From: JBKDZL01 sp047971145 | GTDB taxonomy: Bacteria > Bacillota_I > Bacilli_A > Erysipelotrichales > Erysipelotrichaceae | Length of the DNA stretch: 20,164 nucleotides | Direction: 5' to 3' | Assembly: GCA_047971145.1 (NCBI GenBank) | Contig: JBKDZL010000109.1 | Location: forward strand, 1 to 20,164 | Part shown: in pieces, positions 1-6,403 of the stretch | How the letters are laid out: each line of letters starts with the position of its first letter | Position numbering within the stretch: the first letter of the stretch is position 1 | Translations under genes and position numbers: made by a program | Notes under the pieces: model-generated | Database searches by the model: none | Told to the model about the DNA's origin: nothing | The model's input: the letters and a program-made list of their open reading frames with translations, nothing else

Positions 1-435
1 ATGGTTAAGAAAGTTACCAGTGATATTGATACTCTAAATCTTAATACTGCCATTTCTCAAATGATGATATTTATAAATGATTGTTATAAAGCTACTAGTA
101 TTTATCAAGATTATCTAGTTAATTTTATAAAATTATTTGCAGTTTTTGCGCCTCATGTTGGTGAAGAATTATGGTTTAAAATGGGTTATACTGATACAAT
201 AACTTATGCTGAATGGCCAACTTATGATGAAGCTAAATTAGTTAAATCAGAGTTAGAAATAGCAGTTCAAGTTAATGGTAAGCTGCGCGCAACTATTACG
301 GTGGCCATTGATGAGAGTGATGATATTGTCAAAGCTTTGGCTTTGAAACATGATAATGTTATTAAAGCAGTTGGTACTAATCAAATCAGAAAAGTCATTG
401 TTATTAGAAATAAAATTGTTAATATAGTTATTTAG
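1..435 (+). CDS. leuS: Leucine-tRNA ligase, C-terminal end (5' truncated by window)
   Basis: Leucyl-tRNA synthetase charges tRNA-Leu with leucine in the cytoplasm. Only about the last 144 residues are present: the anticodon-binding helical domain (FAPHVGEELW, EWPTYDEAKLV) followed by the C-terminal tail domain (IAVQVNGKLRA, IRKVIVIRNKIVNIVI), both typical of bacterial LeuS. The ATG at position 1 is almost certainly an internal Met, because the family has several hundred more residues upstream and KKVTSDIDTLNLNTAI is mid-domain sequence. The catalytic HIGH and KMSKS motifs and the editing domain lie outside the window. The gene stops with TAG at 433-435, about 130 nt before secA. Confidence 0.95.
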   Translation: MVKKVTSDIDTLNLNTAISQMMIFINDCYKATSIYQDYLVNFIKLFAVFAPHVGEELWFKMGYTDTITYAEWPTYDEAKLVKSELEIAVQVNGKLRATITVAIDESDDIVKALALKHDNVIKAVGTNQIRKVIVIRNKIVNIVI

Positions 436-469
436 AAATATAAAGTTTTATTAGGTATTTTATTAAAAT

Positions 470-475
470 TATACT
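470..475 (+). promoter_or_regulatory. Possible promoter -10 for the secA run
   Basis: TATACT lies in the AT-rich gap after leuS. The region 17-18 nt upstream gives only a weak -35 (TTT-rich, around 446-452). If it is used, transcription would start near 482 and place both leader hairpins and the short upstream ORF in the secA 5' leader. The call rests on the -10 alone and is weak in such AT-rich DNA. Confidence 0.3.
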
Positions 476-492
476 ATATTTATATATAGAGC

Positions 493-515
493 AAAGGTAG
501 ACAATGTCTGCCTTT
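493..515 (+). other. Leader hairpin between leuS and secA
   Basis: AAAGGTAGAC (493-502) pairs with GTCTGCCTTT (506-515) across a 3-nt loop: ten pairs, one of them G-U. It is followed by AAAATTTCTCT rather than a clean T-run, so it is a poor intrinsic terminator for leuS. It may instead be a leader element. Its 5' arm contains a Shine-Dalgarno-like AAAGG and its 3' arm the start of a 14-codon ORF (504-548). Confidence 0.6.
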
Positions 516-548
516 AAAATTTCTCTAATTCATGATAAAATTAATTAG
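504..548 (+). CDS. Possible 14-codon upstream ORF in the secA leader
   Basis: An ATG at 504 opens a frame coding MSAFKISLIHDKIN and stopping with TAG at 546-548, just before the secA ribosome binding site (GGAGGTG, 554-560). An AAAGG sequence at 493-497 is reasonably placed as its ribosome binding site but is buried in the 493-515 hairpin. The 3' half overlaps a perfect 8-bp inverted repeat (523-530 with 543-550). There is no family to compare with, and an ORF this short can occur by chance in AT-rich DNA. Confidence 0.25.
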   Translation: MSAFKISLIHDKIN

Positions 549-550
549 AG
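523..550 (+). other. Inverted repeat immediately 5' of the secA ribosome binding site
   Basis: CTCTAATT (523-530) and AATTAGAG (543-550) are perfect 8-nt complements with a 12-nt loop. The repeat ends 3 nt before the GGAGGTG at 554-560 that serves secA. It could modulate ribosome access, or be chance in AT-rich sequence. Confidence 0.4.
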
Positions 551-565
551 TATGGAGGTGTACTA

Positions 566-2884
566 ATGGGATTTTTAGATAAGTTATTTAACGTAGATAA
601 AAAACACTTAGCTTTACTAGAAAAAGAAGCAGATAAAGTAGAAACTTTTAGAGAAATAATCGCTGCTTTATCAGATGATGAATTAAAAAATAAAACTATT
701 GAATTTAAAACAAGGCTTAGCGCTGGTGAAACTTTAGACGATCTTATGGCTGAAGCTTTTGCGGTGGTAAGAGAGGCAGCTAAAAGAGTTATAGGTGAGT
801 TTCCCTATCATGTACAAGTTATGGGGGCTGTTGCGATGCATCAAGGTGATATTGCGGAAATGCGTACTGGTGAGGGTAAAACTCTTACATCAATCATGCC
901 TGTTTATTTAAATGCCCTATCAGGTGAGGGTGTACATGTTGTAACAGTTAATGAATATTTAGCTCAGCGTGATTGTGATTGGATGGGTGAAATTCATAGA
1001 TTTTTAGGTTTAAGTGTTGGCGTAAATATTAGAGAATTAGCTCCAGCTAATAAGAGAAAAGCTTATGAGTGTGATATTATGTATTCTACTAACTCAGAAT
1101 TAGGTTTTGATTACTTAAGAGATAATATGGTTATATCCAAAGATAATAGAGTTATGAGACCTTTAAACTTTGCCTTAGTTGATGAGGTAGATTCTGTTTT
1201 AATTGATGAGTCAAGAACTCCTCTGATTATTTCAGGTGGAAAAAAACAAACAGCTAATTTATACTCTCAAGCAGATCGTTTTGTTAAGAAGTTACAAGAG
1301 GAAGATTACGCTATCGATATTAAAACTAGAGCTATTAGTCTTAATGAACAGAGTATTGCTAAGGCAGAGCGTTTCTTTAAAATAGAGAATTTATATAATT
1401 CAGAGCACATTAATTTAGTCCATCATATCAATCAAGCTCTAAGAGCTAATTATATTATGCAAAAAGATGTCGAATATGTTGTTAGTGAGGAAAAAGAGAT
1501 TATTATTGTCGATCAATTTACTGGTCGTTTAATGCCTGGTAGAGCTTACTCTGATGGTTTACATCAAGCTATAGAGGCTAAAGAGTTAGTTCCAATTAAA
1601 GAGGAAACTTCAACACTGGCAACAATCACTTATCAAAATTTCTTTAGATTATATAAAAAACTAGCTGGAATGACCGGTACTGCCAAAACAGAAGAAGAAG
1701 AATTTTTGAAAACTTATAATATGCGAGTTATCGAAATACCTACTAATAGACCAATTCAAAGAAAAGATGAAAATGATGCGATTTATGGTACAATGCGAGC
1801 AAAATATGATGCCTTAGTTGAGGAAGTATATCAAAGACATCAAAAGGGACAACCAGTTTTAGTTGGTACTATTTCAGTAGAGAACAATGAATTAATTTCC
1901 ACATTATTAAAAAGGCGTGGTATTAAACATGAAAAATTAAATGCTAAAAATCATTCTCGTGAAGCTGATATTATTACGATGGCTGGCAAAAAGAATGCCG
2001 TCACTATCGCTACTAATATGGCAGGTCGTGGTACAGATATTAAAATTAGTGATGAGGTAAAGGCTCTAGGTGGATTGGCAGTTTTAGGTAGTGAAAGACA
2101 TGACTCAAGACGTATTGACAATCAGTTAAGAGGAAGATCAGGTCGACAAGGTGACCCTGGTTTTTCTCAATTCTATGTTTCTTTAGAAGATGATTTAATG
2201 CGTAGATTTGGTGGTGAAAAGGTTCAGGGTGTATTTAATCAGTTAGGCGATAGTAAAATTGAGTCAGGGTTAATCACTAAGAGTATTCTCAATGCTCAAA
2301 AGAGAGTAGAGGGTCATAATTATGATATTCGTAAGACACTTTTAGAATATGATGATGTTTTACGTCAACAAAGAGAAGTAGTTTATGAGCAACGCAATGA
2401 AGTTTTAGAAAATGAAAATGTTCATGAAATGCTTAATAATATGTTCAAGACTGTTTTTAATTATACAGTGGAGGCTAACTCTGAGAAGGATATTGTTAAT
2501 ATTGATACTTTAAATGATAGTTTAGTAAGTCTACATTTTACTCATGAGAAAATAACTGCTACAGGGGATACAGATACTATCTCTAAGTTGGTAAGTGCTA
2601 GTGCTTGGCAAGAGTATAACCAAAAAATAGAAAAATATAAAGATCAAGTATTAAAACTTGAAAAACGTATTATTTTATCTATAATTGATAGATTGTGGGT
2701 AGATCATATTGATACTATGAGTAAACTTAGAGAAGGAATTGGTCTTAGATCATATGCCCAAGGTAATCCACTACAATTGTATATTCAAGAGGGCTTTGAT
2801 TTATTTAAGGAAATGATGGATAAAATTGCCTTTGAAATGGTAGAGCATTCAATGCGCTTGCAAATTGTTGAAAAGAAAAAATAA
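566..2884 (+). CDS. secA: Preprotein translocase ATPase SecA, lacking the C-terminal zinc tail
   Basis: SecA is the ATP-driven motor that pushes unfolded secretory proteins through SecYEG at the inner face of the membrane. The protein is 772 residues. Visible in order are the Walker A motif RTGEGKT (100-106), a DEVD Walker B box (206-209) followed by SVLIDESRTPLIISG, the region starting YIMQKDVEYVV, the second ATPase half with TNMAGRGTDIKI and QLRGRSGRQGDPG, and a C-terminal helical scaffold/wing region ending LREGIGLRSYAQGNPLQLY. It stops at QIVEKKK, so the usual linker and the Cys-rich zinc domain (CxC...CC/CH) are absent; the B. subtilis protein is about 840 residues. The ATG has a strong GGAGGTG at 554-560. 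The stop overlaps the prfB start by 1 nt. Confidence 0.98.
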   Translation: MGFLDKLFNVDKKHLALLEKEADKVETFREIIAALSDDELKNKTIEFKTRLSAGETLDDLMAEAFAVVREAAKRVIGEFPYHVQVMGAVAMHQGDIAEMRTGEGKTLTSIMPVYLNALSGEGVHVVTVNEYLAQRDCDWMGEIHRFLGLSVGVNIRELAPANKRKAYECDIMYSTNSELGFDYLRDNMVISKDNRVMRPLNFALVDEVDSVLIDESRTPLIISGGKKQTANLYSQADRFVKKLQEEDYAIDIKTRAISLNEQSIAKAERFFKIENLYNSEHINLVHHINQALRANYIMQKDVEYVVSEEKEIIIVDQFTGRLMPGRAYSDGLHQAIEAKELVPIKEETSTLATITYQNFFRLYKKLAGMTGTAKTEEEEFLKTYNMRVIEIPTNRPIQRKDENDAIYGTMRAKYDALVEEVYQRHQKGQPVLVGTISVENNELISTLLKRRGIKHEKLNAKNHSREADIITMAGKKNAVTIATNMAGRGTDIKISDEVKALGGLAVLGSERHDSRRIDNQLRGRSGRQGDPGFSQFYVSLEDDLMRRFGGEKVQGVFNQLGDSKIESGLITKSILNAQKRVEGHNYDIRKTLLEYDDVLRQQREVVYEQRNEVLENENVHEMLNNMFKTVFNYTVEANSEKDIVNIDTLNDSLVSLHFTHEKITATGDTDTISKLVSASAWQEYNQKIEKYKDQVLKLEKRIILSIIDRLWVDHIDTMSKLREGIGLRSYAQGNPLQLYIQEGFDLFKEMMDKIAFEMVEHSMRLQIVEKKK

Positions 2885-3984
2885 TGGAAAGTTTTGAAAT
2901 TAAACAAGAATTAAGCCGCTTATCTGAGCGGCTTTGCCAAATTAAAGAAGTCTTAGATTTAAGTGCTAAGCAAGAAATTATCGATCATAATAACTTATTG
3001 ATGGTGGATAGTAATTTTTGGAATGATCAAAAACAAGCTCAAAAAATCATTAATGAAACAAATAGTTTAAAAGCCTTAGTTGAAGGCTTCACTCTACTGC
3101 AACAGGGATTAGTTAATCAAGAAGCTGATTTTGAATCAGTACAAGAATTATTAGATTCTGAATTATTTGCAATTTTTGAAATAGAATTAAATGAATATAT
3201 CAAAGAATTTAACAAATTCGAAATAAAAGTTCTTTTATCAGAAGAGTATGACAGCAGTAATTGTTTGCTGAGCATTCATCCTGGAGCAGGTGGTACAGAG
3301 AGTCAAGATTGGGCAGAAATGCTTTTAAGAATGTATCAGAGATTTTGCGAAAAAAACAACTTTAAGATAAATACTATTGACTACAATGCGGGAGATGTTT
3401 CTGGTATTAAATCTGTTACTATTCAAATTTCTGGTAATTATGCATATGGTTATCTAAAATCAGAAAAAGGAGTTCATAGATTAGTGAGGATTTCACCTTT
3501 TGACTCTGGTGGAAGACGACATACTTCTTTTGCTTCAGTGGATGTTACTCCAGAGCTTATTGATGATACGAGTGTTGAAATTAATGCCAATGATTTAGTT
3601 ATTGAAACTCATAGGGCAAGTGGTGCTGGTGGCCAGCATGTAAATACTACTGATAGTGCTGTAAGAATTACTCATAAACCAACAGGTATTGTCGCAACAT
3701 GTCAAGCTGGTCGATCACAAATTGAAAATCGAGAACAAGCGCTACATGTATTGAAATCACGAGTACAGCATCAAAGAAACATGGAAGAGCAAGAAAAAAT
3801 AGCAAAAATTAAAGGAGAAGTTTTGAAAAATGAATGGGGATCACAAATTCGCTCCTATGTACTTTGCCCCTACACATTAGTAAAAGATCACAGAACAAAC
3901 TATGAGGATAGTCAGGTTGATAAGGTTATGGATGGTAATCTAGATAATTTTATATACAATTATTTAAAATATATGTTATTATAG
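2884..3984 (+). CDS. prfB: Peptide chain release factor 2 (no programmed frameshift)
   Basis: RF2 recognises UAA and UGA stop codons and triggers peptide release on the ribosome. The 366 residues carry the domain 2 motif HPGAGGTESQDWA (132-144), the SPF stop-recognition tripeptide (204-206) and the catalytic GGQ (249-251) in RASGAGGQHVNTTDSAVRITH-type context (the Q is methylated in known RF2). Most bacterial prfB genes need a +1 frameshift at a CTT-TGA-C site near codon 25. Here the equivalent codons (V23-L24-D25, GTC TTA GAT at 2950-2958) are in one frame with no stop, so the autoregulatory frameshift is missing. The gene overlaps the secA stop by 1 nt (TAATG) and has only a weak purine-rich ribosome site, suggesting translational coupling to secA. 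Confidence 0.97.
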   Translation: MESFEIKQELSRLSERLCQIKEVLDLSAKQEIIDHNNLLMVDSNFWNDQKQAQKIINETNSLKALVEGFTLLQQGLVNQEADFESVQELLDSELFAIFEIELNEYIKEFNKFEIKVLLSEEYDSSNCLLSIHPGAGGTESQDWAEMLLRMYQRFCEKNNFKINTIDYNAGDVSGIKSVTIQISGNYAYGYLKSEKGVHRLVRISPFDSGGRRHTSFASVDVTPELIDDTSVEINANDLVIETHRASGAGGQHVNTTDSAVRITHKPTGIVATCQAGRSQIENREQALHVLKSRVQHQRNMEEQEKIAKIKGEVLKNEWGSQIRSYVLCPYTLVKDHRTNYEDSQVDKVMDGNLDNFIYNYLKYMLL

Positions 3985-3988
3985 AAGC

Positions 3989-6400
3989 ATGAAAATAAAA
4001 AAAATTATTAATAAGACTACTAAAGTAGTTCTTGCATTAATACTAATAATAAATAGTGGAATTCTAGTTGATAATATACTTGCGACTAATAGTTATTTTT
4101 TGGCTACTGCCAATAGTGATTATAGTTTGAGCATCAGCGAATCAGCTTTTAGTTCATTTGCAAGTGCTAAAGAAGCAATGATGAGTGCTGCTGATAATAT
4201 AGTAGTAGTTAACACAAATAATAAAATAGTGGCGATGAAAAGTGGAGCAGTTGGTTATGCTGCCCCTGGGTTAACTCTTACTTTTGATAATACAAATGCT
4301 GGCATGTCGGTTTATATTAAAAATGGTTATATGGGATATTACCAAAATAGTAATTTTAATGGAAGTGATGTGATAGTTACAACTGGTATTTCAAGTTTTT
4401 GGGGTAATACTTCGATTAATAATGTAGTATTAATACCTGATGCTTGGTTATTTGCTAATAGTAAATATTATTTAGATTATTATAGTGTGAATAACTCTGG
4501 AAGTTTAATCCATCACTTAGCGATGTTTAGCGCAAATGATTCTAAAAGCTATCAAGCTGGCTCTTTTGTGGTAGATGCTGCCCCAAAGTTTATGAAGCAG
4601 GGTGTCAAATACTATTCCTTAGATGGAGTTAATTTTTATACTGATTATAAAGGTGTTAGAAGTGGTGATAGTTATGTTGGTACTTATTATCCTTATTATC
4701 GTTTTTTATCATATCGCTCAAAAACAAATTATTCTGCGGCGGAAATAAATAGTTATATTGCTAGTTCAGCTCCTAGCAATTCTGTTTTACATAATCAAGC
4801 ACAAGCATTTTTATCTGCTCAAAAAAATTGGGGCGTTAATGCCATTATGGAATTGGCTTTTGCGAATTTAGAGAGTAACTATGGAAGTAGTAATTATGCT
4901 ATTAATAGATTTAATTTATTTGGTATTAATGCGACTGATAGTAATCCAAATGGTGCAAACTATTTTAATTCTGTTGCTCATAATGTTGATGAGCATACTA
5001 AAGTTTTATTAAATGGTGGATACTTTGATGCTTTTGCTTTTATTGATACTAATTATGCCGCAAGTCATAGTTCTTATTATGGTAGTACTTTAAGTTCTTA
5101 TCATGGCGATATTAGATATATTGGCTCAAGTCCAGGTTCTAAAGCGATGGGTGTTAGTGTTAAATATGCCTCTGATCCTTATCATGGTGAAAAAATTAGT
5201 GGTCTGACTTATTTGATTGATAATGCTTTAGGTTTAAAAGATTATGAGTCATATTCAATTGGACTTACTAATACTGCAACCTATGCTTATAGTAAAGCTG
5301 ATACGAATTCTTGGAAGTTGTATCAATATACTACTCGAGCTAATAGAGGTACTTCTAATGGTCCAGTTGGTTTGCCCGTGGTTATTTTGGGTAGTGTAGG
5401 TGATTATTATTTGATTCAATCAGAAATGCCAGTTAGTAATTTAGGACATTCTTATTATACTTGGAATTATGATCGTGATTTAAGTGTCGCCTATGTTTTA
5501 AAGAGTGATATTGATGTTGTTAGAACTGCTACTGCTATTCATACTGATGCTTTAGCTAGTATTATTAGTAATACTAATATAACAGATAGAAGTATTTATA
5601 CTACAGAGTCTTTAGAAATTTATGATCAAGCAAGAGAGTTAGCAATTAAGCAGATGAGTAATCCTACTACTCAGAGTGCTGTTGACTCAGCAGCGGTTAA
5701 TTTGGAAGCTGCCTATAATGCTCTAAAGGAAAAACCAGTGGATATTCTTATTGAATCAATCAATTTGGAAAATGGTGATATGAGTGTTACTCATTTAGCT
5801 AGTTTTAATTTGAATGCTACTATTAGTCCTGCTAATGCAACTATCCAGAGTTTAACTTTTATTAGTAGTGATAGTAGTGTTGCCAGTGTTAGTGCTGAGG
5901 GCTTGGTACAACCATTGAAGAATGGCTCAGCGACCATAACTGTTCAAGCAAATGATGGCAGTGGTGTAAAAACTAGTTTTAATTTAACTGTGAATGTGGA
6001 AACGCTAATATCAGAAGTATATGATATTAATCAAAATAATGGTTTTATTAGCTCAATTAAGAATGGCACTACTATTAAAGAGGTAGACAATAACATTATG
6101 GGACCAGAATTGATTTTTTATGATCAGAGTCAAGTTGTTACTGAGGGTAAAGCTAAAACCGGTATGCAAGTAGAAGCTATTGTTGATGGTGGGGTTTCTT
6201 TTAAGTATACTTTGGTTGTTAGTGGTGATGTTAGTGGTGATGGTAATATTAGTATTGGTGATTATGTATTATTGAGAAATCACTTATTGAGTACTAAAGA
6301 AATAACCGGTGCTTATTTAGCTGCGGCTGATTTAAATGGCAGTGATTCAATTAGTATTGGTGATTATGTATTGTTAAGAAATATCTTACTTGGAAGGTAA
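3989..6400 (+). CDS. Secreted glucosaminidase-type cell-wall hydrolase with Big_2 and C-terminal dockerin
   Basis: This is an 803-residue exported protein. It has a Lys-rich N-terminus and hydrophobic core (about 5-33, Sec signal). A glucosaminidase/lysozyme-like domain at about 265-415 has LAFANLESNYGSSNYA (E295 the likely acid) and NRFNLFGINA, the pattern of bacterial N-acetylglucosaminidases (GH73-like). An SH3-like stretch follows (about 428-510), then a helical FIVAR-like repeat (about 515-582, ending NLEAAYNALKEKP), a Big_2 immunoglobulin-like domain (about 585-670), a short beta module (671-742), and a type I dockerin (743-803). The dockerin's two calcium loops begin at D747 and D781, each followed by ISIGDYVLLRN. 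There is no sortase motif or membrane anchor, so attachment presumably goes through the dockerin. It starts 4 nt after prfB with a weak ribosome site and ends 3 nt before the cohesin gene. Substrate specificity is inferred. Confidence 0.88.
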   Translation: MKIKKIINKTTKVVLALILIINSGILVDNILATNSYFLATANSDYSLSISESAFSSFASAKEAMMSAADNIVVVNTNNKIVAMKSGAVGYAAPGLTLTFDNTNAGMSVYIKNGYMGYYQNSNFNGSDVIVTTGISSFWGNTSINNVVLIPDAWLFANSKYYLDYYSVNNSGSLIHHLAMFSANDSKSYQAGSFVVDAAPKFMKQGVKYYSLDGVNFYTDYKGVRSGDSYVGTYYPYYRFLSYRSKTNYSAAEINSYIASSAPSNSVLHNQAQAFLSAQKNWGVNAIMELAFANLESNYGSSNYAINRFNLFGINATDSNPNGANYFNSVAHNVDEHTKVLLNGGYFDAFAFIDTNYAASHSSYYGSTLSSYHGDIRYIGSSPGSKAMGVSVKYASDPYHGEKISGLTYLIDNALGLKDYESYSIGLTNTATYAYSKADTNSWKLYQYTTRANRGTSNGPVGLPVVILGSVGDYYLIQSEMPVSNLGHSYYTWNYDRDLSVAYVLKSDIDVVRTATAIHTDALASIISNTNITDRSIYTTESLEIYDQARELAIKQMSNPTTQSAVDSAAVNLEAAYNALKEKPVDILIESINLENGDMSVTHLASFNLNATISPANATIQSLTFISSDSSVASVSAEGLVQPLKNGSATITVQANDGSGVKTSFNLTVNVETLISEVYDINQNNGFISSIKNGTTIKEVDNNIMGPELIFYDQSQVVTEGKAKTGMQVEAIVDGGVSFKYTLVVSGDVSGDGNISIGDYVLLRNHLLSTKEITGAYLAAADLNGSDSISIGDYVLLRNILLGR
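6248..6382 (+). repeat. Direct repeat encoding the two dockerin calcium-loop segments
   Basis: Two 33-nt copies (6248-6280 and 6350-6382), exactly 102 nt apart, differ at only two positions. Both differences are synonymous (TTA TTG versus TTG TTA), so each copy codes the same 11 residues, ISIGDYVLLRN. Dockerin repeats are expected to match at protein level. Such close DNA identity suggests recent duplication or gene conversion. Confidence 0.85.
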
Positions 6401-6403
6401 AAA

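Noticed and set aside
493..515. Intrinsic terminator for leuS
   Set aside because: The stem is good, but it is followed by AAAA and a broken T stretch, so efficient termination is unlikely. It is kept as a leader hairpin instead.
504..548. SecM-like arrest peptide controlling secA
   Set aside because: A 14-residue peptide could not reach beyond the ribosome exit tunnel to sense export, and it has no signal sequence. Only a simpler coupling role is left open.
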